Below are positions 44,090 to 56,516 of a stretch of 64,000 nt of DNA, piece by piece. The position numbers and the translations under genes were made by a program. The notes beneath the pieces are model-generated. The model did no database searches, was not told the origin of the DNA, and saw only the letters and a program-made list of their open reading frames with translations. This stretch comes from Triticum aestivum. Its lineage: Eukaryota; Streptophyta; Magnoliopsida; Poales; Poaceae. Positions within the stretch are counted from its first letter, which is position 1. Each line of letters opens with the position of its first letter. The stretch spans positions 516,601,915 through 516,665,914 of the forward strand of contig NC_057795.1 in NCBI RefSeq assembly GCF_018294505.1. The letters run 5' to 3'.

Positions 44090-47000
44090 TTCACATCACC
44101 ATGTGATTCAACACCAATATTCACATCTGTATGTGATTAATACCCATAGTTCACATCGTCATGTGATCAACACCCAAAGGGTTTACTAGAGTCAATAATC
44201 TAGTTCACATCGTTATGTGATTAACACCCAAAGAGTACTAAGGTATGATCATGTTTTGCTCGTGAGAGAAGTTTAGTCAACGGGTCTGTCATATTACAGA
44301 GTCATATGTATTTTGCAAATATTCTATGTATACAATGCATGCATGGAGCTACTCTAGCTAATTGCTCCCACTTTCAATATATATCCAGATTGAGACTTAG
44401 AGTCATCTGGATCGGTGTAAAAGCTTGCATCGATGTAACTCTTTACGACGAACTCTTTTATCACCTCCATAATCGAGAAACATCTCCTTAGTCCTCACTA
44501 AGGATATTCTTGACCACTGTCCAGTGACCTACTATTAGATCAAAATTGTATTCCTTTGCCAAACTCAGAGCAAGGTATACAATAAGTTTGGTTCACAGCA
44601 TAGCATACGTTTATAGAACCTATGACGGATGCATAGGGAATGACTTTCATTCTCTTTCTATTTTATGCCGTGGTCGGGTTTTTGAGTCATACTCAATTTC
44701 ATACCATATAACACAGGCAAGAAACTCTTTCTTTGACTGTTCCATTTTGAACTACTTCAAAATCTTGTCAAGGTATGTACTCATTGAAAAACTTATCAAG
44801 CGTCTTGATCTATCTCTATAGATCTTGATGCTCAATATGTAAGCAGCTTCACCGAGGTCTTTCTTTAAAATAATCTTTTCAAACACTCCTTTATGCTTTG
44901 CAGAAAAATTCTACATCATTTCCGATCAACAATATGTCTTACACATATAATATCAGAAATGATACAGAGCTCCCACTCACTTTCTTGTAAATACAGGCCT
45001 TTCCAAAAGTCTGTATAAAACCATATGCTTTGATCAACTCATCATAGCGTATATTCCAACTCCGAGATGCTTGCACCAGTCCATTGATGGATCGCTGGAG
45101 CTTGCACATTTTTGTTAGCACCTTTAGGATTGACAAAACCTCCTGGTTGCATCATATACAACTCTTCTTTAAAGAATCCATTGAGGAATGCAGTTTTGAC
45201 ATCCATTTGCCAGATTTCATAAAATGTGGCAATTGCTAACATGATTCAGACAGACTTAAGCATTGATACGAGTGAGAAAATCTCATTGTATTCAACACCT
45301 TGAACTTGTCGAAAACCTTTCGCAACAAGTCGAGCTTAGTGGATAGTAACACTACTATCAGTGTCCGTCTTCCTCTTGAAGATCCATTATTTAACATGGC
45401 TTGCTGATCATCGAGCAAGTCAATCAAAGTCCATACTTTGTTCTCATACATGGATCCCATCTCAGATTTTATGGCCTCAAGCCATTTCGTGGAATCTGGG
45501 CTCATCATCGCTTCCTCATAGTTCGTAGGTTCATCATGGTCTAGTAACATGACTTCTAGAATAGGATTACCGTACCACATTGGTGCGGATCTTATTCTAG
45601 AAGACCTACGATGTTCGGTAGTAACTTGATCTGAAGCATCATGATTATCATCATTAGCTTCCTCACTAATTGGTGTAGGAATCACAGGAACTGATTCCTG
45701 TGATGAACTACTTTCCAATTTGGGAGAAGGTACAATTACCTTATCAAGTTCTACTTTCCTCCCACTCACTTCTTTCGAGAGAAACTCCTTCTCTAGAAAG
45801 GATCCATCTTAGCAACGAAACTTGCTTTCAGATCTGTGATAGAAGGTGTACCCAATAGTTACCTTTGGGTATTCTATGAAGACACACTTCTCCGATTTGG
45901 GTTCGAGCTTATCAGGTTGAAACTTTTTCACATAAGCATCGCAGCCCCAAACTTTAAGAAACGACAACTTTGGTTTCTTGCCAAACCATAGTTCATAAGG
46001 CGTCATCTCAACGGATTTCGATGAAGCCCTTTTTAAAGTGAATGTAACTGTCTCTAATGCATAACCCCAAAAACGATAGTGGTAAACCGGTAAGAGACAT
46101 CATAGATTGCACTGTATCCAATAAAGTACTTGTTATGACGTTCGGACACACCATTAAGCTGTGGTGTTCCAGGTGGCATGAGTTTGTGAAACTATTCCAC
46201 ATTGTTTTAATTGAAGACCAAACTCGTAACTCAAATATTCTCCTCCACGATCAGATCGTAGAAACTTTATTTTCTTGTTACGATGATTCTTCACTTCACT
46301 CTGAAATTCTTTGAACTTTTCAAATGTTTCAGACTTGTGTTTCATTAAGTAGATATACTCATATCTGCTCAAATCATCTTGTGAAGGTCAGAAAATAACG
46401 ATACTTGCCACGAGCATCAGCACTCATTGGATCGCATACATCGGTATGTATTATTTCCAACAAGTCAGAAGCTCGTTCCATTGTTCCGGAGAATGGAGTT
46501 TTAGTCATCTTGCCCAAAAGGCACGGCTCGCAAACATCAAATGATTCATAACCAAGTGATTCCAATAATCCATCTTTATGGAGTTTCTTCATGCGCTTTA
46601 CAACGATATGACCCAAACAGCAGTGCCACAAATAAGTTGCACTATCATTATTAACTTTGCATCTTTTGGCATCAATATTATGAATATGTGTATCACTACG
46701 ATTGAGATCCAACAAAATATTTTCATTGGGTGTATGACCATCGAAGGCTTTATTCATGTAAACAGAATAACAATTATTCTCTGACTTTAAATGAACAATC
46801 GTATTGCAATAAACATGATCAAATCATATTCATGCTCAACGCAAACGCCAAATAACATTTATTTAGGTTCATCACTAATCCCGAAAGTATAGGAAGTGTG
46901 CGATGATGATCATATCAATCTTGGAACCACTTCCAACACTCATCGTCACTTCCCCTTCAACTAGTCTCTTGTTTATTCTGTAACTTCTGTTTCGAGTTAC

Positions 47001-47900
47001 TAATATTTAGCAACCGAACAAGTATCAAATATTCAGGGGCTACTATAAACACTAGCAAAGTACACATCAATAACATGTATATCAAATATACCCTTGTTCA
47101 CTTTGCCATCCTTCTTATCCACCAAATATTCAGGGCATTTCCGCTTCTAGTGACCATTTCCTTTGTAGTATAATCACTCAGTTTCAGGCTTTGGTCCAGC
47201 TTTGGGCTTCTTCGCGGGACTGACAACTTGCTTGTCATTCTACTTGAAGTTCCCTTTCTTTCCCTTTGCCCTTTTCTTGAAACTAGTGATCTTGTCAACC
47301 ATCAACACTTGATGCTCTTTCTTTATTTCTTCCTTCGTCGATTTCAACATCACGAACAGCTCGGGAATCGTTTTCGTCATCCCTTGCATACTGTAGTTCA
47401 TCACAAAGTTCTACTAACTTGGTGATGGTGACTAGAGAACTCTATCAATCACTATCTTATCTGGAAGATTAACTCCCACTTGATTCAAGCGATTGTAGTA
47501 CCCAGACAATCTGAGCACATGCTCACTAGTTGAGCGATTCTCCTCCATTTTTAGCCATAGAACTTGTTGGAGACTTCATATCTCTCAACTTGGGTATTTG
47601 CTGGAAATATTAACTTCAATTCCTGGAACATCTCATATGGTCCATGACGTTCAAAACGTCTTTGAAGTCCCGATTCTAAGCCGTTAAGCATGGTGCACTA
47701 AACTATCAAGTAGTCATCATATTGAGCTAGCCAAACATTCATAACGTCTGCATCTGCTCCTGCAATATGTCTGTCACCTAGCGGTGCATCAAGGACATAA
47801 TTCTTCTGTGCAGCAATGAGGATAAACCTCAGATCACGGACCAAGTCCGCATCATTGCTACTAACATCTTTTCAACTTAGTTTTTCTCTAGGAACACATA
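44090..47900 (-). pseudogene. TE9 gag-pol remains
   Basis: Recognisable pieces in Copia order, all in different frames. Gag start near 47880-47700 (relatives of DLRFILIAAQKNYVL and DAPLGDRPIAGAD). Gag end and knuckle region 47298-47098 (frameshifted). GAG-pre-integrase 46757-46374 (YLWHCCLGHIVVKRMKKLHK, CEPCLLGKMTKTPFSG). Integrase core 46372-45809 (FLRSDRGGEYLSYEFGLQLK, PYELWFGKKPKLSFLKVWGC). Linker 45769-45400 (RSSRIRSAPMWYGNPILEVM). Reverse transcriptase pieces 45240-44940 (QMDVKTAFLNGFFKEELYMM, GLVQASRSWNIRYDELIKAY). The YVDD box and most of RNase H are lost or scrambled (44090-44940). Confidence 0.8.
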
Positions 47901-49166
47901 TAAAAACATAGGGAAGCAAAAAACATAGGGAAGCAACAACGCGAGCTATTGATCTACAACATAATATGCAAAATACTACCAGGACTAAGTTCATGATAAA
48001 TTAAAGTTCAATTAATCATATTACTTAAGAACTCCCACTTAGAAAGACATCCCTCTAATCCTCTAAGTGATTACGTGATCCATATCAACTACACCATGTC
48101 CGATCATCATGTGAGATGGAGTAGTTTCAACGGTGAACATCAATATGTTGATCATATCTACTATATGATTCATGCTCGACCTTTCGGTCTCCGTGTTCCG
48201 AGACCATATCTGTTATATGCTAGGCTCGTCAAGTTTAACCTGAGTATTCTGCGTGTGCAACTGTTTTGCACCCGTTGTATTTGAACGTAGAGTCTATCAC
48301 ACCCGATCATCACGTGGTGTCTCAGCACGAAGAACTTTCGCAGTGGTGCATACTCAGGGAGAGCACTTCTTGATAATTTAGTGAGAGATCATCTTAAAAT
48401 GCTACCGTCAATCAAAGCAAGATAAGATGCATAAAGGATAAACATCACATGCAATCAATATAAGTGATATGATATGGCCATCATCATCTTGTGCTTGTGA
48501 TCTCCATCTCCGAAGCACCATCGTGATCACCATCGTCACCGGCGCGACACCTTGATCTCCATCGTAGCATCGTTGTCGTTACACCATCTATTGCTTCTAC
48601 GACTATCGCTACCGCTTAGTGATAAAGTAAAGCAATTACAGGGCGTTTGCATTTCATACAATAAAACGACAACCATATGGCTCCTACCAGTTGCCGATAA
48701 CTTCGGTTACAAAAATTATCATCTCATACAGTAAAATATAGCATCACGTCTTGACCATATCACATCACAACATGCCCTGCAAAAACAAGTTAGACGTCCT
48801 CTACTTTGTTGTTGCAAATTTTACGTGGCTGCTACGGGCTGAGCAAGAACCGTTCTTACCTACGCATCAAAACCACAACGATAGTTCGTCAAGTTAGTGC
48901 TGTTTTAACCTTCGCAAGGACCGGGCGTAGCCACACTCGGTTCAACTAACGTGAGAAAGACAGACACCCGTCAGTCACCTTTAAGCACGAGTGCTCGTAA
49001 CAGTGAAACCAGGCTCGCGTAAGCGTACGCGTAATGTCGGTCCAGGCCGCTTCATCTCACAATACCGCTGAGCCAAAGTATGACATGCTGGTAAGCAGTA
49101 TGACTTGTATCGTCCACAACTCACTTGTGTTCTACTCGTGCATATGACATCTACGCATAAAACCTA
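47901..49166 (-). other. TE9 leader
   Basis: Noncoding. Contains the tandem AAAACATAGGGAAGCA-AAAAACATAGGGAAGCAA near 47905-47935, identical to the duplication in TE7 at about 63762-63798, and the uninterrupted version (48540-48620) of the site where TE8 entered TE7. Confidence 0.8.
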
Positions 49167-49178
49167 GCTCGGATGCCA
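49167..49178 (-). other. TE9 primer binding site
   Basis: Coding-strand TGGCATCCGAGC next to the LTR, as in TE7; variant of the initiator tRNA-Met complement. Confidence 0.78.
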
Positions 49179-49179
49179 C

Positions 49180-50899
49180 TGTTAGGGAACGTAGTAATTT
49201 CAAAAAAAAATCTACGCACACGCAAGATCATGGTTATGCATAGCAACGAGAGGGGAGAGTGTTGTCTACGTACCCTCATAGACCATAAGCGGAAGCGTTA
49301 GCACAACGCAGTTGATGTAGTCGTACGTCTTCATAGCCCGACCGATCAAGCACCAAAACTACGGCACCTCCGAGTTCTAGCACACGTTCAGCTCGATGAC
49401 GTCCCACGAACTCTGATCCAGCCGAGTGTCGAGGGAGAGTTCCGTCAGCACGACGGCGTGGTGACGATCTTGATGTTCTACCGTCGTAGGGCTTCGCCTA
49501 AGCTCCGCAACGATATGACCGAGGTGGAATATGGTGGAGGGGGCACCGCACACGGCTAATAGATCCAAGGGATCAATTGTTGTTGTGTCTATGGGGTGCC
49601 CCTGCCCCCGTATATAAAGGAGCAAGGGGGGAGGCGGCCGGCCTAGGGAGGAGGCACGCCAAGGGGGAAGTCCTACTCCCACCGGGAGTAGGACTCCTCC
49701 TTTCCTTGTTGGAGAAGGAAAGAGGAGGAGAGGGAGAAGGAAAAGAGGGCTGCTCCCCTTGTCCAATTCGGACCAGAGGGGGGGCACAGGCCTCCTTCCT
49801 TTTGGCCTCTCTCCTCTATTCCCGTATGGCCCAATAAGGCCCATATACTCACCGGCGAATTCCCGTAACTCTCCGGTACTCCGAAAAATACCCGAATCAC
49901 TCGGAAACTTTCCAAACTCCGAATATAGTCGTCTAGTATATTGATCTTTACGTCTTGACCATTTCGATACTCCTCGTCATGTCCCCGATCTCATCTGGGA
50001 CTCTGAACTCCTTCGGTACATCAAAACTCATAAACTCATAATATAACTGTCATCGAAACCTTAAGCGTGCGGACCCTACGGGTTCGAGAACAATGTAGAC
50101 ATGACCTAGAGCTATTCTCGGTCAATAACCAATAGCGGAACCTGGATGCTCATATTGGCTCCTACATATTCTGCGAAGATCTTTATCGGTCAAACCGCAT
50201 AACAACATACGTTGTTCCCTTTGTCATCGGTATGTTACTTGCCCGAGATTCGATCGTCGGTATCCAATACCTAGTTCAATCTCGTTACTGGCAAGTCTCT
50301 TTACTCGTTACATAATGCATCATTCTGTAACTAACTCATTAGCTACATTGCTTGCAAGGCTTATAGTGATGTGCATTACCGAGAGGGCCCAGAGATACCT
50401 CTCCGACAATCGGAGTGACAAAACATAATCTCGAAATACGCCAACCCAACATGTACCTTTGGAGACACCTGTAGTACTCCTTTATAATCACCCAATTATG
50501 TTGTGATGTTTGGTAGCACCCAAAGTGTTCCTCCGGTAAACGGGAGTTGCATAATCTCATAGTTACAGGAATATGTATAAGTCATGAAGAAAGCAATAGC
50601 AATATACTAAACGATCAAGTGCTAGGCTAACGGAATGGGTCATGTCAATCACATCATTCTCCTAATGATGTGATCCCATTAATCAAATGACAACACATGT
50701 CTATGGTTAGGAAACATAACCATCTTTGATTAATGAGCTAGTCAAGTAGAGGCATACTAGTGACTATATGTTTGTCTATGTATTCACACATGTATCATGT
50801 TTCCGGTTAATACAATTCTAGCATGAATAATAAACATTTATCATGAAATAAGGAAATAAATAATAACTTTATTATTGCCTCTAGGGCATATTTCCTTCA
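49180..50899 (-). repeat. TE9 5' LTR
   Basis: TGTTAGGGAACGTAG to CATATTTCCTTCA, 1720 bp. The GC-rich frames at 49377-49844 repeat those of the left LTR and are not genes. Confidence 0.92.
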
Positions 50900-50904
50900 G
50901 AAAT
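50900..50904. repeat. TE9 target duplication, right copy GAAAT
   Basis: Partner of 42330-42334. Lies in the first intron of the TE8 antisense gene, about 65 bp after its donor site. Confidence 0.93.
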
Positions 50905-50967
50905 ATTAGGTGTTTTCCCCAAGGTATACAAATAAAGGATACACCTTGAAAACATATAAGGACTTAC

Positions 50968-51663
50968 CGAACTTGCGGGGCGGGACAATTTGTGTCCGCA
51001 ATCCTCGCGGTGTCTGGCCACGACTTGCCGGGCTTCAATAGCACCTTCCAGATGTCTTCGTGCGTCGTGCCGAAGAACTCCAGCAAGGTTTGGTGCTTGG
51101 CCGGATCAAACTCCCATAGATTGCAAGTCCGGCGTTGACAGGGAAGGATCCGGCGAACTAGCATCAACTGGACCGCATCAACAAGTTTGATATTCTTGTC
51201 CTCCATGCTCTTGATACGCGCTTGGAGCATCGTCATCCCATCTGATGAAGGCCGATCTAGGCCCTTTTCGGGCCAGGACATGAGCCGTAGTGGGGCTTCG
51301 GATCGGAACTCAGGGGCGGCGGCCCATTTGGTGCTGCGTGGCTCGGTAACATAGAACCATTGTTGTTGCCAACCTTTGACGGACTCATTGAATTTACCTG
51401 ATAGCCATTTGACGTTGGGCATCTTGGTCACCATGGCTCCTCCGCACTCCGCGTGTTCGCCGCCTACCACCTTTGGCTTCACATTGAAAATCTTTAGCCA
51501 CAGTCCAAAGTGTGGCGGGACGTAGAGGAAGGCCTCACACACGACGATGAATGTCGAGATGTTGAGGAAGGAATTGGGGGATAGGTTATGGAAATCTATC
51601 CCGTAGTAGTACATAAGGCCGCGAACAAATGGGTGGAGGGGGAACCCTAGCCCGCAGACGGAG
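50968..51663 (-). pseudogene. TE8 antisense gene, exon 1 second part (gypsy-type transposon domain)
   Basis: Continues exon 1 after TE10: FVRGLMYYYGIDFHNLSPNS, FIVVCEAFLYVPPHFGLW and WQQQWFYVTEPRST, the pattern of the plant domain called putative gypsy type transposon (Transposase_28 type). The family name comes from recall of the pattern FxRGLxxxYGIxxHxLxPNxxxxxxxFxxxCEAFL. Exon 1 ends at donor TTCG/GTAAGT; the intron then holds TE9. No stop interrupts this part, making it the best preserved TE8 coding segment. Confidence 0.7.
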
Positions 51664-53372
51664 TGTTGGGGAATGTTGCAGAAAATAAAAAAATTCTACG
51701 CTTCACCAAGATCAATCTATGGAGTCATCTAGCAACGAGAGAGAAGAGTACATCTACATACCCTTGTAGATCGCGAGCGGAAGCGTTCAAGACAACGGGG
51801 TTGAGGGAGTCGTACTCGTCGTGATCCAAATCACCGGATATCCTAGCACCGAACGGACGGCACCTCCGCGTTCAACACACGTACGGTTGGGAAGACGTCT
51901 CCTCCTCCTTGATCCAGCAAGAGGGAGGGAGAGGTTGATGGAGATCCAGCAGCACAACGACGTGGTGGTGGAAGTAGCGGTGATCTCGGCAGGGCTTCGC
52001 CAAGCTCAGCGAGAGGGAGAGGTGGTGCGGAGGGAGAGGGAGGCGCCAGGAGCAGGGGTGCGCAGCCCTCCCTCCCCCCTCTTTATATAGGGGCCCTAGG
52101 GGGGGCTCCGGCCCCCTAGAGATTGGATCTCAAGGGGGGCAGCGGCCAAGGGGGTGGCTTGCCCCCCGAGCCAAGTGGGGCGCCCCCACCCCTAGGGTTT
52201 CCAACCCTAGGCGCCGGGGGAGGCCCAAGGGGGGGCGCACAAGCCCACCAGGGGCTGGTTCCCTTCCCCACTTCAGCCCATGGGGCCCTCCGGGATAGGT
52301 GGCCCCACCCGGTGGACCCCCGGGACCCTTCCGGTGGTCCCGGTATAATACCGGTGACCCCCAAAACTTTCCCGTTGACCGAAAATGGACTTCCTATATA
52401 CAATTCTTTACCTTTGGACCATTCCGTAACTCCTCGTGACGTCCGGGATCTCATCCGGGACTCCGAACAACTTTCGGGTTACCGCATACTAATATCTCTA
52501 CAACCCTAGCGTCACCGAACCTTAAGTGTGTAGACCCTACGGGTTCGGGAGACATGCAGACATGACCGAGACGGCTCTCCGGTCAATAACCAACAGCAGG
52601 ATCTGGATACCCATGTTGGCTCCCACATGCTCCTCAATGATCTCATCAGATGAACCACGATGTTGAGGATTCAAGTAATCCCGTATACAATTCCCTTTGT
52701 CAATCGGTATGGTACTTGCCCGAGATTCGATTGTCGGTATCCCAATACCTCATTAAATCTTGTTACCAGCAAGTCACTTTACTCATACCGTAATGTATGA
52801 TTCCGTGACCAAACACTTGGTCACATGAGCTCATTATGATGATGCATTACCGAGTGGGCCCAGAGATACCTCTCTGTCATACTGAGTGACAAATCCCAGT
52901 CTTGATCCGTGTCAACCCAACCGATACTTTCGGGGGTACCTGTAGTATACCTTTATAGTCACCCAGTTACGTTGTGACGTTTGGTACACCCAAAGCACTC
53001 CTACGGTATCCGGGAGTTACATGATCTCATGGTCTAAGGAAATGATACTTGACATTGGAAAAGCTCTAGCAAACGAACTACACGATCTTCTGCTATGCTT
53101 AGGATTGGGTCTTGTCCATCACATCATTCTCCTAATGATGTGATCCCGTTATCAACGACATCCAATGTCCATAGTTAGGAAACCATGACTATCAGTTGAT
53201 CAACGAGCTAGTCAACTAGAGGCTTACTAGGGACATGTTGTGGTCTATGTATTCACACATGTATTACGATTTCCGGATAACACAATTATAGCATGAATAA
53301 TAGACAATTATCATGAACAAGGAAATATAATAATAATCCTTTTATTATTGCCTCTAGGGCATATTTCCAACA
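51664..53372 (-). repeat. TE10 3' LTR and polypurine tract
   Basis: 1709 bp; coding-strand TATA box CTATATAAAGAGG near 52079-52092. The adjacent 53373-53392 is the complement of the purine tract AAGTGGGAGAC. Long GC-rich frames at 52116-52509 are LTR shadows. Confidence 0.92.
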
Positions 53373-53404
53373 GTCTCCCACTTGCACTAGAGTCAATAAT
53401 CTAG

Positions 53405-54944
53405 TTACATTGTGATGAATCGAACACCCAAAGAGTTCTGGTGTTGATCATGTTTTGCTTGCGGAAGAGGTTTGGTCAACGGATCTGCGACATTCAGATC
53501 CGTATGCACTTTGCAAATATCTATGTCTCCATCTTGAACATTTTCACGAATGGAGTTGAAGCGACGCTTGATGTGCCTGGTCTTCTTGTGAAACCTGGGC
53601 TCCTTGGCAAGGGCAATAGCTCCAGTGTTGTCACAGAAGAGGGTGATTGGCCCCGACGCATTGGGTATGACTCCTAGGTCGGTGATGAACTCCTTCATCC
53701 AGATTGCTTCATGCGCTGCCTCTGAGGCTGCCATGTACTCCACTTCACATGTAGATCCCGCCACGATGCTCTGCTTGCAACTGCACCAGCTTACTGCCCC
53801 TCCATTCAAAATATACACGTATCCGGTTTGTGACTTAGACTCATCCAGATCTGTGTCGAAGCTAGCATCGACGTAACCCTTTATGACGAGCCCTTCGTCA
53901 CCTCCATAAACGAGAAACATATCCTTAGTCCTTTTTAGGTACTTCATGATATTCTTGACCGCTGTCCAGTGTTCCATGCCGGGATTACTTTGGTACCTTC
54001 CTACCAAACTTACGGCAAGGTTTTCATCAGGTCTGGTACACAGCATGGCATACATGATAGACCCTATGGCTGAGGCATAGGGGACGACACTCATCTTTTC
54101 TCTATCTTCTGTCGTGGTCGGCAATTGAGCCGAGCTCAATTTCACACCTTGCAACACAGGCAAGAACCCCTTCTTGGACTGATCCATATTGAACTTCTTC
54201 AATATCTTATTAAGGTATGTGCTTTGTGAAAGACCTATGAGGCGTCTCGATCTATCTCTATAGATCTTGATGCCTAATATGTAAGCAGCTTCTCCAAGGT
54301 CCTTCATTGAAAAACACTTATTCAAGTAGGCCTTAATGCTATCCAAAAGTTCTATATCATTTCCCATCAAAAGTATGTCATCCACATATAATATGAGAAA
54401 TGCTACAAAGCTCCCACTCACTTTCTTGTAAACGCAGGCTTCTCCATAAGTCTGCATAAACCCAAACGCTTTGATCATCACATCAAAGCGAATGTTCCAA
54501 CTCCGAGATGCTTGCACTAGCCCATAAATGGATCGGTGGAGCTTGCATACCTTGTTAGCATTCTCAGGATCGACAAAACCTTCCGGCTGCATCATATACA
54601 GTTCTTCCTTAAGATAGCCGTTAAGGAATGCCGTTTTGACGTCCATTTGCCATATCTCATAATCATAGTATGCGGCAATTGCTAACATGATTCGGACGGA
54701 CTTCAGCTTCGCTACGGGAGAGAAAGTCTCATCGTAGTCAACCCCTTGAATTTGCCGATAACCCTTAGCGACAGGTCGAGCTTTATAGATGGTAACATTA
54801 CCATCTGCGTCCGTCTTCTTCTTAAAGATCCATTTATTTTCTATCGCTCGCCGATCATCGGGCAAGTCTGTCAAAGTCCATACTTTGTTTTCATACATGG
54901 ATCCTATCTTGGATTGCATGGCTTCAAGCCATTTGTTGGAATCT
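53405..54944 (-). pseudogene. TE10 reverse transcriptase and RNase H, open
   Basis: Over 500 open codons from the TE11 boundary to the stop at 53405. Counting from the Met at 54919: QMDVKTAFLNG at 91-101, LHRSIYGLVQASRSWN at 127-142, catalytic YVDD at 178-181. RNase H follows with Asp351 (GYVDAS), Glu392/Glu394 (STCEVEYMA), Asp430 (LFCDNTGA) and Asp479 (NVADPLTK). All expected catalytic residues are present. The Met at 54919 is internal; the natural frame enters through DSNKWLEA from the linker across TE11. Confidence 0.9.
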
Positions 54945-54949
54945 GGGCC

Positions 54950-56511
54950 TGATACGTCTCCAACGTATCTATAATTTTTGATTGCTCCATGCTACTTTAT
55001 CTATTGTTTTGGACTATAATGGGCTTTATTTTCCACTTTTATATTATTTTTGGGACTAGCCTATTAACCGGAGGCCCAGCCCAGAATTGCTGTTTTTTTG
55101 CCTATTTCAGTGTTTCGAAGAAACGGAATATCAAACGGAGTCCAAACAGAATGAAACCTTCGGAAACGTGATCTTCTCACCGAACCTGATCCAGGATACT
55201 TGGACCCTACTCCAAGAAGTGCTAGAGGCGGTCACGAGGGTGGGGGCGCACCCTCCCCCCTGGGCGCGCCCCTTGCCTCGTGGGCCCCCTGACGCTCCAC
55301 CGACGTACTCCTTCCTCCTATATATACCTACGTACCCCCAATAGATCGGGGACGGAGCCAAAAACCTAATTCCACCGCCGCAACTTTCTGTATTCGCGAG
55401 ATCCCATCTTGGGGCCTGTTCCGGAGCTCCGTCGAAGGGGGCATCTACCATGGAGGGCTTCTACATCATCACCATAGCCCCTCCGATGAAGTGTGAGTAG
55501 TTTACTTCAGACCTTCGGGTCCATAGTTAGTAGCTAGATGGCTTCTTCTCTCTTTTTGGATCTCAATACAATGTTCTCCCCCTCTCTCGTGGAGATCTAT
55601 TCGATGTAATCTTCTTTTTGCGGTGTGTTTGTTGAGACCGATGAATTGTGGGTTTATGATCCAGCTTATCTATGGAAAATACTTGATTCTTCTCTGAATT
55701 CTTTTATGTATGATTGAGTTATCTTTGCAAGTGTCTTCGAATTATCCATTTGGTTTGGCCAACTAGATTGGTAGTTCTTGCAATGGGAGAAGTGCTTAGC
55801 TTTGGGTTCAATCTTGCGGTGACCTTACCCAGTGACAGAAAGGGTTGCAAGGCACGTATTGTATTGTTGCCATCAAGGATAACAAGATGGGGTATTTATC
55901 ATATTGCATGAATTTATTCCTCTACATCATGTCATCTTGCTTAAAGCTTTACTCTGTTTTTAACTTAATACTCTAGATGCATGCTGGATAGCGGTCGATG
56001 AGTGGAGTAATAGTAGTAGATGCAGAATCGTTTTGGTCTACTTGTCACGGATGTGATCCCTATATACATGATCATTGCTGGATAACCTCATAACTATGCT
56101 CAATTCTGTCAATTGCTCAACAGTAATTTGTTCACCCACCGTAGAATACTTATGCTCTTGAGAGAAGCCACTAGTGAAACCTATGGCCCCCGGGTCTATT
56201 CTCATCATATCATTCTCCATCACTTTATTTACTTGCTTTTGCTTTTACTTTTTACTTTGCATCTTTATACCAAAAATACCAAAAATATTATCTCTATCAG
56301 ATCTCACCCTCGTAAGTGACCGTGAAGGGATTGACAACCCCTAAGCGTTGGTTGCGAGTAGCTATCGTTTTGTGCAGGTACGAGGGACTTGCGCATGGTC
56401 TCCTACTAGATTGATACCTTGGTTCTCAACAACTGAGGGAAATACTTACGCTGATGTGCTGCATCATCCTCTCCTCTTTTGGGAAATCCAACGCAAGCTC
56501 GAGACATAGCA
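54950..56511 (+). mobile_element. TE11: solo Gypsy LTR with perfect GGGCC target duplication
   Basis: TGATACGTCTCCAACGTATC to GAGACATAGCA, 1562 bp, same LTR type as TE5. GGGCC at 54945-54949 repeats at 56512-56516. No primer site or interior follows, so the element was reduced by LTR-LTR recombination. Contains TATA box CTATATATACC at about 55318 and the GC-rich GGGCGCGCCCC block near 55260. Confidence 0.93.
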
Positions 56512-56516
56512 GGGCC

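Larger units (their letters stand above)
42335..50899 (-). mobile_element. TE9: Copia element (BARE/Angela-related), complete ends, dead coding region
   Basis: 8565 bp with two LTRs of about 1.72 kb and a perfect GAAAT duplication. The LTR pair is similar by eye (differences cluster in the first 200 bp), yet the interior is badly decayed. Same family as TE7, with shared gag lesions. Confidence 0.93.

Noticed and set aside
52116..52509. Frames in the TE10 LTR, with a copy at 60680-61065
   Set aside because: Same reasoning: duplicated LTR sequence of skewed composition.
53405..54919. Annotating the reverse transcriptase frame as an independent host gene
   Set aside because: It is the 3' part of the TE10 polyprotein separated by a solo LTR; the Met at its start is internal.
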